Counted from the stretch's first letter, positions 1 through 9,517 are shown. The stretch is DNA of 46,400 bases from Bradyrhizobium tropiciagri (GCF_001189845.1 NZ_LFLZ01000069.1:1-46400); one strand, 5' to 3'. Numbers and translations: made by a program. Notes: generated by a model from the sequence alone, not told the origin.

Positions 1-35
1 CACGAGTCAAACTCGCTCCGTCCTCGCGGAGACTC

Positions 36-74
36 CCCCTCACCCCAACCCTCTCCCCGCAAGCGGGGCGAGGG
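36..74. repeat. Partial G/C-rich palindromic intergenic repeat
   Basis: The stretch reads CCTCACCCCAACCCTCTCC, then CGC AAGCGGGGCGAGGG. It is the right half of the same repeat seen complete at 33159-33272 and as a left half at 46328-46378. Its partner arm lies outside the window. The rest of bases 1-114 shows no gene. Confidence 0.6.
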
Positions 75-114
75 AGCGCAGTGGGCCTTGATCGGACCAG
101 TCGCGATCATGTCT

Positions 115-552
115 TCACCCTCCGAATGCCCGCTTCAGTGCGTCGAAGCCGCCCTGGAACACGCCGCCGCCGATATTGTTGACGAGCTCGGCCTCGCGCT
201 CCGGCGCGCAATCGAACTCGGCGGTCCATTCCAGGAAGGTCTGGTCGCCGTCGGTGACCGGCGTCAACCGCAAGGTCGCGACGTAGTTCTCGACGCCCAT
301 CGGCGATTCCAGAATCGAGTAGGTGCAGAACATGTCGTAGTCGGAGAGGCCGAGCAGCTTCTCGCGGATGCGGTCGCCGTTGCGCAGCCGGAAATCCCTG
401 ACGCAGCCGATCTTGTCCGAGGGTTCGCCGCCCTCGATCCGGCTTTCCGCGATCGCGGGGTGCCAGTTCGGCAGCCCGTTGAAGTCGCGGACCCGGGCCC
501 AGACCCGGTCGTTGCGGGCGTTGACGACAGTGGAGACGTAAACCCGTGCCAT
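115..552 (-). CDS. SRPBCC family protein (polyketide cyclase/dehydrase-like)
   Basis: A 145-residue protein with the START/Bet v1-like (SRPBCC) pattern. It opens with a strand and short helix resembling VWARVRDFNGLPNWHPAI, which is typical of the polyketide-cyclase-2 group, continues through alternating strands such as NYVATLRLTPVTDGDQTFLEWTA, and closes with a long C-terminal helix (FQGGFDALKRAF). These proteins form a hydrophobic ligand cavity, and the ligand here cannot be told from sequence. It starts 9 bases after the flotillin gene stops and is the last gene of the long minus-strand operon that begins at 11723. The family assignment is by pattern. Any role in the transporter operon is inference. 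Confidence 0.75.
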   Translation of the reverse strand: MARVYVSTVVNARNDRVWARVRDFNGLPNWHPAIAESRIEGGEPSDKIGCVRDFRLRNGDRIREKLLGLSDYDMFCTYSILESPMGVENYVATLRLTPVTDGDQTFLEWTAEFDCAPEREAELVNNIGGGVFQGGFDALKRAFGG

Positions 553-561
553 GGCGTGCGC

Positions 562-3457
562 TCAGTCCTTCTTGCGCGGGGTGCGCTCGGGGCGCGCCGG
601 CTCGCCGCCGCCCTCGGGCGCTGCCGGCTTGGCGTCGCCGCCGCTCTTGCGTGCGGAATCCTTGATGCCCTGCATGTCGCGCGCTTCGCGGATCAGGCCG
701 GGCATCTTGGCGAGGCTGCCGCCCTCGACGCCGATATCCGACAAGATCGAGTCGATCAGCGGCGCCTGCACGCGGTAGCGCAGCGCCGAGTCGATCACCT
801 CGTCGGTGGCGCTGCGGCCGTTGCCGCCGCCATTGCCGTTGCCGTTGAGGCCGTCGACCTGGAGGATGCGGATGCCCTCGATCTTCTCCATCGGCTTGAC
901 GCTCTCGCGCACGATGCCCTCGATGCGGTCGAGCAGCTTGCGGCGGAACAGCGAGTAGCGCGCCTGGTCGGTCAGCACGTTCTCGGCCTCGTTGAGCATG
1001 CGCTGCGCCTCGGCCTCGACTGCGGCCCGGACGCGTTCGGCTTCCGCCGCAATCCTGGTCTCCTCGGCCTGCTTCTCGGCCAGCAGCACCTCGACCGTCT
1101 TGCGGCGCTTGGCGATCTCGCTTTCGCGCGCGGTGACGACGCGCTCGGCGGCTTCCGTTGCGCGGATCCGGGCGTCCTCGGCGGCGGCGCGCGCCGCGGA
1201 TTCTTCCAGCGACTTCTGATGCAGGGCGATGGCCTTCTCCATCAGCGCGGTCTCGACATCCTTCTCGCGGTTGACCTCGAGCTTGCGCAGCTCGCGTTCG
1301 CGGCCGATACGAGCCTCGTCCAATCCGCGGTCCGAGGCAATCCTCGCGCGCTCGACCTCCTCGCGGGCCACGATCTCGGCCTCCTGCAGCGATTGGTTGC
1401 GGGCGACCTCGAGCTGCTCGATCGCGCGGCGCCGTTCGATCCGCGCGGCCTCCAGGGCCTGCTCGCGCGAGACGTCAGTCGTGTCGATGTCCTTGCGCGC
1501 CACGATCTCGGCCTGCCGGACCTGCCGGTCGGCATCGATCCGCTCCGAGCGCTTGGCGGCGAGCGCGATCACGCGCTCCTCGTCGGCGAGCTCGATCGCC
1601 CTCTTCTGGTCGATGTTGAGCACTTCGCGGGTACGGGAGGAGGCGATCCGCTCGCTTTCCAGCGCCAGCTCGACATCGATGCGCTGCCGCTCGACGGCGT
1701 CGCGGCGCTTCAGCTCGGCGGCCTCGATCGCCCCGGTGCGCTCGATCTCGAGCCCGCGGGTCTCCCGCTCGGCGCGGATCCGCTGCGCGGCGACCGATTT
1801 CTCCTGCGAAATCCGCGCCGCCTCGATCGCCTCGCGCGAGGCGATGTCGGCCTCCTCGATCGTGCGGGTGCGCGCGATCTCGAGCGCACGGACGTGCTCC
1901 TCCTGGGCGATCCGCGAGGCCTCGGTGGCTTCGCGGGCGCTGATGCCGGCAATCTCGACCGCCTGGTTGCGCTCGATCTCGAGCTTTCGGGTGGTGTGGT
2001 CGGCTGCGATGCGCTCGGCGGCCAGCGTCTTCTCCCGCGCAATGCGGGCGGCCTCGACTGCCTTCTGCGCCTCGATCTCGGCTTCCTGGATGGTGCGAAC
2101 CTGCTGGATCTCCAGCGCGCGGGTGCGCTCGTCGGATGAGATGCGCTCGACATTCACAGTCATGGTCTGGGCGATGCGCGCCTTCTCGGTGGCCTCGCGG
2201 GCCGCGATCTCGGCCTCGTCGACCGCGCGGGTGCGCTCGATCTCGCGGCGGCGGGTCTCTTCCTCATTGGCGATGCGGGCATCGGTGACGACGCGGTCTT
2301 GCTGGATGCGGGCCTTCTCGATCGCCTCGCGGGCGGCGATCTCGGCCTCCTCGACCGTGCGCAGTCCGCTCGATCTCGCGCTGGCGCACCTCGCGCTCGG
2401 AGGCGATCCGGGTGGTGTCGACCGAGCGCTGGTTGGCGATCCGGACCCTCTCGATCTCCTCGCGGGCCAGCAGCTCCTTCTCCTCGACCGCACGGGTCCG
2501 CTCGATCTCCTTGTGCCGGGTCTCGCGCTCCGAGGCGATGCGGGCCTCGGTGATGGCCTGCTCATTGGCGATGCGCGCCTTCTCGATGGCTTCGCGCGCG
2601 GCGATCTGGGCCTGCTCGGACTCGGTCTCGCGCAGCGCGCGCTCGCGGGCAACTTCGGTGCGCTGCAGGGCGCGCCGCATCTCGATGTCGCGCTCCTGCT
2701 CGAGGCGAGCGGTCTCGCTCTCGCGCTCGATCTCCAGCGCCTGCCGCTCCGCCTCGAGGTTGCGCGAGCGGATCTTGATCATCGAGTCCTGCTCGATGTC
2801 GTTGCGCAGCTTGCGCTTGGCCTCGATGTCCTCCATCAGGCGGGTCAGGCCTTCGGCGTCGAAGCGGTTCGAGGGGTTGAAATATTCGAGGTCGGTCTGG
2901 TCGAGATCGGTGATCGCGACAGATTCCAGCTCCAAGCCGTTCTGCGCCAGCGCTTCCGCTGCATTGGCCTTGACCCGCGCGACATAGTCGCCGCGCTGCT
3001 CGTGCATCTGCTCCATGGTCATCTCTGACGCAACCGAGCGGATCGCCGAGATGAACTTGCCGGAGAGCAGGGTATGGAGCTGCTGCGGCTCCATGGTGCG
3101 GCGGCCGAGCGTCGCGGCGGCGATCGAGACCGCCTCGCGGGTCGGTTGGACCCGGACGTAGAAATCGGCCTCGATATCGACGCGCATGCGGTCGCGGGTG
3201 ATCACGGCGTCCTGCCGGGAGCGCACGATCCCCATCGGCAGCACGTTCATGTTGACCGGCGTATAGTCGTGGATGAACGGCAGCACGAAGGCGCCGCCAT
3301 TGATCACCACACGCTCACCCATGAAACCGGTGCGGACGAAGGAGACCTCCTTCGACGAGCGGTGATACAGCCAGTTCACGACATAGACGATGATGACGAT
3401 CGCGACGATCGCGACGATGAGCCAGAGGATCAATTCACCGACCAACATCCCCGACAT
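562..3457 (-). pseudogene. Flotillin-like SPFH membrane protein, frameshifted near 2363
   Basis: Corrected length is about 964 residues. Residues 1-365 read in one frame and the rest in another. One extra base at about 2363 separates them: the minus strand has CGGACTGCGCAC where the repeat pattern predicts CGGACGCGCAC. N-terminal membrane segment at residues 10-30, SPFH/band-7 domain at about 35-200, then roughly 400 residues of charged coiled coil built from 11-residue repeats (from about residue 283). It ends with a flotillin-like segment (DQARYSLFRRKLLDRIEGIV) and a Gly/Asn-rich linker. A strong site (GGGAGG) precedes the ATG at 3457. Flotillins scaffold membrane microdomains, and the partner here is unknown. 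It sits between the TIM-barrel gene (26 bases upstream) and the SRPBCC gene. The frameshift may be a sequencing or assembly error. Confidence 0.85.
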
Positions 3458-3483
3458 CTCTTCCTCCCTTGGTCACGGCGGCT

Positions 3484-4317
3484 CTAGCGCGCGCCGATCG
3501 CCTTGAATTTGCGAACCTGTTCCGTCAGCGCCCGCTCGACCGGCAGGCGCTCCATCGAGGAGGCGCCGTAGAAGCCATGGCAGTTGCGGGTCTGCTTCAT
3601 GATGAAATCGGCATCCGCCGGGTCCGCGATCGGACCGCCATGCGCGAGCACGATGATGTTCGAATTGACACTGAGCGCGGCCTCGGCCCAGGCCTCGATG
3701 CGGGCAGGGCAGTCTTCGAGCTTCGGCGCGGTCTGCGCGCCGATCGTGCCGCCGGTGGTCAGGCCCATATGGCAGACGATGATGTCGGCGCCGGCGATCG
3801 CCATCGCGGTCGCTTCCTGCTCGCTGAACACATAGGGCGTGGTGAGCATGTTCTTGTCATGTGCCTTCGCGATCATGTCGATCTCGAGCGCATAGGACAT
3901 GCCGGTTTCTTCGAGATTGGCGCGGAAGATGCCGTCGATCAGGCCGACGGTCGGGAAGTTCTGTACGCCGGCGAAGCCGAGCGCCTTGAGCTGGTCGAGG
4001 AACACGTCCATGTCGCGGAACGGATCGGTGCCGTTGACGCCGGCGAGCACCGGCGTGTTGGCCACGACCGGCAATACTTCACCGGCCATCTCGACGACGA
4101 TGGCGTTGGCATCGCCATAGGGCATCAGTCCGGCCAGCGAGCCGCGGCCGGCCATGCGGTAGCGGCCGGAATTGTAGATCACGATCAGGTCGACGCCGCC
4201 GGCCTCCTCGCATTTTGCCGAAAGTCCGGTGCCGGCGCCGCCGCCGACGATCGGCTCGCCGCGGTCGATCATGGCGTGAAACTTCTTCAGCAGCGCCGCG
4301 CGTTCAAACCTGGGCAT
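3484..4317 (-). CDS. Phosphoenolpyruvate hydrolase-like TIM-barrel protein (Tm-1 C-terminal-half homologue)
   Basis: A 277-residue protein of the PEP_hydrolase / TIM-barrel signal-transduction family. It begins MPRFERAALLKKFHAMID and carries the family's glycine-rich IVGGGAGTGLSAK (residues 23-35), then barrel strands such as VDLIVIYNSGRYRMAG, AGVQNFPTVGLIDG, ADIIVCHMGLTTGGTIG and IIVLAHGGPI. In the tomato protein Tm-1 a homologous barrel follows a UPF0261 domain. Here the UPF0261 domain is the C-terminal half of the gene immediately upstream, with only 3 bases between them, so both Tm-1 halves are kept side by side on separate chains. The enzymatic activity of the family is poorly established and I do not assign a substrate. 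Confidence 0.85.
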   Translation of the reverse strand: MPRFERAALLKKFHAMIDRGEPIVGGGAGTGLSAKCEEAGGVDLIVIYNSGRYRMAGRGSLAGLMPYGDANAIVVEMAGEVLPVVANTPVLAGVNGTDPFRDMDVFLDQLKALGFAGVQNFPTVGLIDGIFRANLEETGMSYALEIDMIAKAHDKNMLTTPYVFSEQEATAMAIAGADIIVCHMGLTTGGTIGAQTAPKLEDCPARIEAWAEAALSVNSNIIVLAHGGPIADPADADFIMKQTRNCHGFYGASSMERLPVERALTEQVRKFKAIGAR

Positions 4318-4320
4318 GGG

Positions 4321-6531
4321 TCACCTCGCCACTCTTCGCCGGCCACCGGCGCGTCCGAGCAGCGGACGGAACGCGCTGACGATGGCGGCGGTGAACTCGG
4401 GATCGTTGATGTTGCGCTTGACGCGGATGATCTGCCGGTTGCCGGTCTGGCGCACGGTGCGCTCCAGCGCGCGGAACAGCGCCGCATCGGCATCCGGGTC
4501 CCAGAACGGCTGGCCGGGCGCATCCAGCGCGGAGACGCCGCCCTCGGCCAGGAAGAAGCGCACCGGCCCGTCCATCTGGTTGAGGCGCTCGCCGATCCAG
4601 CGGCCCATCCGCTCGTTCTCTTCCGGCGTGGTCCGCATCAGGGTGACCTGCGGATTGTGGACGTGGAATTTGCGCTGCCGGTAGCGTTCCGGGATGGTGT
4701 CGGGTGCGCCGAAGTTCACCATATCAAGCGCGCCGACCGAGCCGACATAGGGCACGCGGCTGCGGATGATGGCGCCGAAGCGATCCTCGGTTGCCGGAAA
4801 CACGCCGCCCATCAGCAGATCGCAGACTTCGGTCGTGGTGAGGTCGATGACGCCGGCGAGCTGGCCGGATTCGACCAGCTTCTCCATCGAGCGGCCGCCG
4901 ACGCCGGTGGCGTGGAACACGAGACACTCGAAATCCTCGCGCAGGTCGGCTGCGATTTTCTGCACCGCCGGTGTGGTGACGCCGAACATAGTGATGCCAA
5001 TCGCGGGAAGACTTGCGCCCGCCTCACGCTGCTTGGCGGCCTGCTCGTCGAGCCGGGCCTTCACCATGCCGGCCAGCGCATGGGCGCCGTTGCCGAGCAC
5101 GGCGCGCGAGATCGAGTTGAGGCCCTGCACGTCGGTCACCGAATACATCATGGTGATGTCGGCGGGCCCGACATAGGGACCGACGTCGCCGGATGCGACC
5201 GAGGAGATGATCAGCTTGGGGACGCCGACCGGAAGCGCGCGCATGCCGGGCGCGACCAGCGATGCGCCGCCCGAGCCGCCGGCGGAGATGATGCCGGCGA
5301 CGTTGCCCTGGCGGCGCAGCCAGCGCTCGAACGCCTCCGCCATCGCCGTGACAGAGGCGCCACGATCGGTGCCGAACACGCCAGAGCCGCCGCGGCCGTG
5401 GTTCAGCGCGATCTCCTGCGCGGTGACGTCGCAGCTCGCCGCCTTGCCGCTGGTCGAGACATCGACCAGCCGGGTGCGCAGACCGCTGCCCGCGATGAGG
5501 TCGCGGATGAAGCGCAGCTCGGCGCCCTTGGTGTCGAGCGTGCCGACCACCAGCACGACGGGAGGCCCCGATGTCTTCGACGTCGCGGGCTCTCGCCGCG
5601 TGCGGGCCGTCTCCTCGAGACGCGTGACGGCGGCGGATTGCGTGCGCGCGGCGGCCTCGATCCGGGCGATCGGCACCGGCTGCGACCAGCGGGTCGGCAG
5701 CACCGGATTGGAGATGTAGACGCGTGTTGGACCCTTGCGTTCCGGCTGCGGCGTTCTTGCAGCATCAGCTTTCGCCGGCGCCGCCTCGGCGTCGGTCTCA
5801 TCGGCGCCATGGGTGCCGACGCCGAGCAACCGCTGCTGCAGCTCGCGGTCGGTGGCGAGGCGGGCGGAATCGATGATGCGGTTGATCCGGCCATTGACCA
5901 TGATGGCGACGTTGCGCGACACCGCCGTCGCCACGCCGATGTTCTGCTCGATGACCAGCACGGAGATGTCGCCTTCGTCGCCGAGGCGCAGCAGCATGTC
6001 CTCGACCTGGGCGACGATCACAGGCGCGAGGCCCTCGGTCGGTTCGTCCATGATCAGGAGATGCGGGTTGGTGAGCAGTGCGCGCGAGATCGCGAGCATC
6101 TGCTGCTCGCCGCCGGAGAGCTGGTTGCCGCCGTTGTTCTTGCGCTCGGCGAGGCGCGGGAAGGTGTCGTAGATGCGCTCAATGGTCCAGGCGCCGCGGC
6201 GCAGGCCGCCGGCGAGCGCGAGGTGTTCGTCGACGGTCAGCGAGCGCCACAGCCGCCGCCCCTGCGGCACATAGCCGACGCCGAGCCGGGCGATCCGCGC
6301 CGGGTTCTGCCGTGTGACCTCCTCGCCGCGAATCCGGATCGAGCCGCCGCTGGCGCGCACCAGCCCCATGATCGCCTTGCACAGCGTGGTCTTGCCCATG
6401 CCGTTGCGGCCGACCACCGAGAACACGCCGGTATCGAGCGTGAGATCGACACCCTGCAACGCATGCGAATGACCGTAATAGACGTCGAGGCCCTTCACCT
6501 CGAGCCCGGGCGCGGCGCGGCGGTCATTCAT
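4321..6531 (-). CDS. LivF-type ABC ATPase fused to a UPF0261 / Tm-1-like ATP-binding domain
   Basis: A 736-residue fusion. Residues 8-235 are a branched-chain-amino-acid-type ABC ATPase with Walker A GRNGMGKTT (41-49), signature LSGGEQQ (138-144) and Walker B LLIMDEP (158-164). An 85-residue Ala/Pro/Arg-rich linker (about 240-322) leads into a complete UPF0261 domain (323 to about 725) with VVLVVGTLDTKGAELRFI, the glycine-rich AGGSGG near 417 and FHATGVGGRSMEKL. A LivF alone is about 235 residues, so the extra half is a true fusion read in one open frame. It overlaps the LivG gene upstream by 8 bases and lies 3 bases from the TIM-barrel gene. The ATPase half powers import. What the second half does is unknown. 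Plant Tm-1 uses this domain to inhibit a viral replicase, but a bacterial role is not known to me. Confidence 0.9.
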   Translation of the reverse strand: MNDRRAAPGLEVKGLDVYYGHSHALQGVDLTLDTGVFSVVGRNGMGKTTLCKAIMGLVRASGGSIRIRGEEVTRQNPARIARLGVGYVPQGRRLWRSLTVDEHLALAGGLRRGAWTIERIYDTFPRLAERKNNGGNQLSGGEQQMLAISRALLTNPHLLIMDEPTEGLAPVIVAQVEDMLLRLGDEGDISVLVIEQNIGVATAVSRNVAIMVNGRINRIIDSARLATDRELQQRLLGVGTHGADETDAEAAPAKADAARTPQPERKGPTRVYISNPVLPTRWSQPVPIARIEAAARTQSAAVTRLEETARTRREPATSKTSGPPVVLVVGTLDTKGAELRFIRDLIAGSGLRTRLVDVSTSGKAASCDVTAQEIALNHGRGGSGVFGTDRGASVTAMAEAFERWLRRQGNVAGIISAGGSGGASLVAPGMRALPVGVPKLIISSVASGDVGPYVGPADITMMYSVTDVQGLNSISRAVLGNGAHALAGMVKARLDEQAAKQREAGASLPAIGITMFGVTTPAVQKIAADLREDFECLVFHATGVGGRSMEKLVESGQLAGVIDLTTTEVCDLLMGGVFPATEDRFGAIIRSRVPYVGSVGALDMVNFGAPDTIPERYRQRKFHVHNPQVTLMRTTPEENERMGRWIGERLNQMDGPVRFFLAEGGVSALDAPGQPFWDPDADAALFRALERTVRQTGNRQIIRVKRNINDPEFTAAIVSAFRPLLGRAGGRRRVAR

Positions 6532-7306
6532 GGCCGCCTCCGAGGTAGAGCTCCTGCACCTCGGGATCGGATTCGATCTCGCGCGGCAGGCCTTCCTTGA
6601 AGATGCGGCCGTTGTGCATCATCGTCACGCTCTCGACGACGCGCAGCGCGACGTCCATGTCGTGCTCGATGATGATGTAGCCGATATGCGCCGGCAGCGA
6701 GGTCAGGATCTCGATCAGCTCGCGCCGCTCGGTCGGCGACAGTCCCGCCGCCGGCTCGTCGAACAGGATGAAGCGCGGCGCGCCGGCGAGCGCCAGCGCG
6801 ATCTCGAGCTGGCGCTGCTGGCCATGCGCGAGTTCGGCGACGCGCCGGTCCTTGACGCCGGCAAGATGCACGGCTTGCACCAGCGTTTCAGTTGCGTGCA
6901 TCAGCGCATCGTTCTGGCCCGGGCGCAGGAACGAGAAGCGGCCGCGCGAGACGCCGCGGCAGGCGAGATAGACGTTGTCCTGCACCGTGAGGCCGGGGAA
7001 CAGCGCCGAGATCTGGTAGGTACGGCGCAAGCCCCGGCGGATGCGCTCATAGGGCGGGAACTGGGTGATGTCCTCGCCGAAGAAGCGGATCGTGCCGGAG
7101 GAGGGCGGGAAGTCGCCGGTGATGCAGTTGAACAGCGTGGTCTTGCCGGCGCCGTTCGAGCCGAGCACCGCGCGCCGTTCACCCGGTCGCACGGTGATGG
7201 TGACATCGGTCAGCGCCGCCAGCGCACCGAACAGCCGCGTCACGCCGCGCAGCTCCAGCGCCGCGCTGGCGCCGACCGCGGACAGGCGGTGCGCGACGCT
7301 ATCCAT
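6524..7306 (-). CDS. Branched-chain amino acid-type ABC transporter ATP-binding protein (LivG-like)
   Basis: 260 residues. Walker A is GSNGAGKTT, the signature region reads LAHGQQRQLEIALAL (the weak signature typical of LivG), and Walker B is FILFDEPAAGLSP. The C-terminal D-loop and H-loop region (IIIEHDMDVALRVVESVTMMHNG) is also typical of LivG. It is the second nucleotide-binding subunit and should pair with the LivF half of the next gene at the cytoplasmic face. It overlaps the LivM gene by 8 bases and the fusion gene by 8, so translation is probably coupled. Substrate class cannot be told from this subunit. Confidence 0.93.
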   Translation of the reverse strand: MDSVAHRLSAVGASAALELRGVTRLFGALAALTDVTITVRPGERRAVLGSNGAGKTTLFNCITGDFPPSSGTIRFFGEDITQFPPYERIRRGLRRTYQISALFPGLTVQDNVYLACRGVSRGRFSFLRPGQNDALMHATETLVQAVHLAGVKDRRVAELAHGQQRQLEIALALAGAPRFILFDEPAAGLSPTERRELIEILTSLPAHIGYIIIEHDMDVALRVVESVTMMHNGRIFKEGLPREIESDPEVQELYLGGGHE

Positions 7307-8384
7307 GGCGGCCTCCGCCCGAACGTTGCGTCGAGGATGCGTTGCGGCGCCGCCAGCGTTCCCAGAGGCCGATCACGCCGTCGGATGACCAGAACACGAT
7401 GGCGAGGAAGCCAAGCCCGATCAAGAGGCGGAACCGGTTGCCGTCGAGCCCGAGCTTGATCAGCACGTCAAGCGCGAAGGTACGCAGCAGGACGAAGATC
7501 AGCGCGCCGATGAACGGGCCGATCGGCCTTGTGATGCCGCCGACCACGGCGATGATCAGGACGTCGATGCACGCGCCGACGCTGACCGAGCCGGGCGAGA
7601 TCTGCCGGTAGTTCCAGACCTGCAGCACGCCGCCGAGCGCCGCGATGAAGGCCGCGAAGGCGTAAGCCGCGATGCGGTGCGCATTGGGGTTGAAGCCGAG
7701 CGCGGCCATGCGGCGGGGGTTGTCGCGGACGCCCTGCAGCGCGAGACCGAACGGCGCGCGGGAGACATACTGGACGGCGAAATAGCAGATCGCAGCGACG
7801 CCGAGCGTCACGTAATAGAAGGCGATATCGGTGCGCCAGTCGACGCCCCAGAAGTGCGGCGTCGCGACGGTGTTGATGCCGGTGTGGCCATTGAAGATCG
7901 CCCAGTTCTGGTTGGTGAAGTAGTAGAACGCCGCGCCGATCGCCAGCGTGATCATGATGGTGTAGATGCCCTCGGTGCGCACCGCGAGCGCGCCACCGAG
8001 CGTGCCGAACAGCGTCGCCAGTGCCAGCGCCATCGGGGTTGCCAGCCACCACGGCCAGCCGAGGCTGATATTGGCGTTGCCGCTGACGCCGAACACCGCG
8101 ACCATGTAGCCGGCGAAGCCCGCGATGGTGAGCTGCATCAGGCTGACCATGCCGCCATAGCCGGCCAGGAACATCAGGCTGAGCGCGATGACGCCGAGGA
8201 TCAGCGTGGTGGCGAAGATCTCGATCAGGAAGAAGCCGTTGGCGATCAGCGGCATGATCACGAGGATCAGCGCGACCAGCCAGGCCGCCGGATTCTGGAA
8301 TTCCGGCCAGGCGCGGAGCAGGGCGCGGCGCGTCGTCGACGTCGATGGGTCGGGGCGGAACTGGGTGCTCTGCAGCAACGACAT
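7299..8384 (-). CDS. Branched-chain amino acid-type ABC transporter permease (LivM-like)
   Basis: 361 residues, with multiple membrane-spanning segments beginning at about residue 34 (AWLVALILVIMPLIANGFFL). It has the LivM family core GYGGMVSLMQLTIAGFAGYM, the EAA-like cytoplasmic stretch ALQGVRDNPRRMAALGFNPN, and the late segment VVGGITRPIGPFIGALIFVLL. One base separates its start from the LivH stop. It ends overlapping LivG. It forms the transmembrane pore with LivH. Its C-terminal tail after the last helix is short and basic. Confidence 0.92.
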   Translation of the reverse strand: MSLLQSTQFRPDPSTSTTRRALLRAWPEFQNPAAWLVALILVIMPLIANGFFLIEIFATTLILGVIALSLMFLAGYGGMVSLMQLTIAGFAGYMVAVFGVSGNANISLGWPWWLATPMALALATLFGTLGGALAVRTEGIYTIMITLAIGAAFYYFTNQNWAIFNGHTGINTVATPHFWGVDWRTDIAFYYVTLGVAAICYFAVQYVSRAPFGLALQGVRDNPRRMAALGFNPNAHRIAAYAFAAFIAALGGVLQVWNYRQISPGSVSVGACIDVLIIAVVGGITRPIGPFIGALIFVLLRTFALDVLIKLGLDGNRFRLLIGLGFLAIVFWSSDGVIGLWERWRRRNASSTQRSGGGRHG

Positions 8385-8385
8385 C

Positions 8386-9396
8386 TCATCGCCTCGCGAG
8401 CAGGCCCTGCGGCCGCAGCGCCAGCACCAGCACCATGATCAGGAAGGTGACGACGATGGCGTAGGTCGGGATGTAGACCGAGCCGAGCTGCTCGGCGAGG
8501 CCGATGATGACGGCGCCGAGCGCCGCCCCCGGGATCGAGCCCATGCCGCCGACGATCACGACCACGAGCGAGGCGAGCAGGAAGCGCGTATCCTCGCCCG
8601 GCGACAGCGACTGGAAGGTGCCGCCGACCACACCGGCGATGCCGGCAAGCCCCGCGCCGAGCGCGAACACCAGCACGAACACCAGCTGGATCCGCACCCC
8701 GGTCGCAGCCAGGATGTCGCGGTCGTCGACGCCGGCCCGCACGATCATGCCGATCCGGGTTCGGTTCAGCGCCAGCCACATCGCGATCCCGATCACGACG
8801 GAGGCTAAGAAGATCACCAGCCGCACCAGCGGATACTGCAGATAGACCGGCTCGCCGGACGATTTGATCGCGGTGAGCAGCGGCAGCTGCACCGGGCCGA
8901 TCAGCCAGCTTGGGGTCTGGACCTGGTAGAAGTCGCCGCCGAACACCCACAGCATCAGATCGGCGAACACGATCGAGAGCCCGATCGTGACCATGGTCTG
9001 CCTGAGGTCCTGGCCCTCCATGCGGCGGAACACGGCGAGCTGCAGGATCACCCCGACCAGCGCCACCGCGATGAAGGCTATGATGAAGCCGAGGATCCAC
9101 GAGCCGGTCCAGGTGCTGATGGCGTAGCCGATATAGCCGCCGAACAGATAGAGCGAGCCGTGCGCGAGGTTGACGTTGCGCATCAGGCCGAAGATCAGCG
9201 TGAAGCCGCTGGCCACCAGGAAATACAGCCCGCCGAGCGTGATGCCGTTGAGCACGGCGTTGAGGAACACGCGCTTGCGGCCGATCGCGGCCTCCAGCCC
9301 CGGCGGCCAGATCGCGAACACCAGCCACGCCAGTACTGCGACCGCGATGATCACGATCAGCGCCCAGGCCGGATGGCGTTCGATGAACCTGGCCAT
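8386..9396 (-). CDS. Branched-chain amino acid-type ABC transporter permease (LivH-like)
   Basis: 336 residues. After an N-terminal helix (ALIVIIAVAVLAWLVFAIW) comes the LivH signature region LNGITLGGLYFLVASGFTLI and NVNLAHGSLYLFGGYIGY. The cytoplasmic loop reads NRTRIGMIVRAGVDDRDI, and the late segment IVGGMGSIPGAALGAVIIGLAEQ is diagnostic for the family. Partner of the LivM permease. The gap to the upstream AraC gene (9397-9517) is about 120 bases and could hold a secondary promoter, but I see no clear site there. Confidence 0.92.
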   Translation of the reverse strand: MARFIERHPAWALIVIIAVAVLAWLVFAIWPPGLEAAIGRKRVFLNAVLNGITLGGLYFLVASGFTLIFGLMRNVNLAHGSLYLFGGYIGYAISTWTGSWILGFIIAFIAVALVGVILQLAVFRRMEGQDLRQTMVTIGLSIVFADLMLWVFGGDFYQVQTPSWLIGPVQLPLLTAIKSSGEPVYLQYPLVRLVIFLASVVIGIAMWLALNRTRIGMIVRAGVDDRDILAATGVRIQLVFVLVFALGAGLAGIAGVVGGTFQSLSPGEDTRFLLASLVVVIVGGMGSIPGAALGAVIIGLAEQLGSVYIPTYAIVVTFLIMVLVLALRPQGLLARR

Positions 9397-9517
9397 GTCA
9401 GTCGCGTTCCCTCAGTCGGTCGCGACCGTCTGGCGGGCCGCGTATCCATCATCCTACCGAGGGCGAAAGCGTCGGATTTGATCGAGAGTATCTTTTATCG
9501 TTTGATCTGGAACCTGC

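Noticed and set aside
88..2139. Long open frame on the plus strand opposite the flotillin and SRPBCC genes
   Set aside because: It mirrors the repetitive flotillin coding strand in high-GC DNA, has low-complexity Asp/Leu/Gly content and no recognisable domain.
2264..2652. Programmed ribosomal frameshift in the flotillin gene
   Set aside because: No slippery heptamer or downstream structure is evident at the junction, and a single extra base explains it.
3469..6600. 1043-codon open frame opposite the TIM-barrel and ATPase-fusion genes
   Set aside because: The opposite strand carries clear conserved motifs. This frame is rich in His, Asp and Arg as expected for an antisense shadow.
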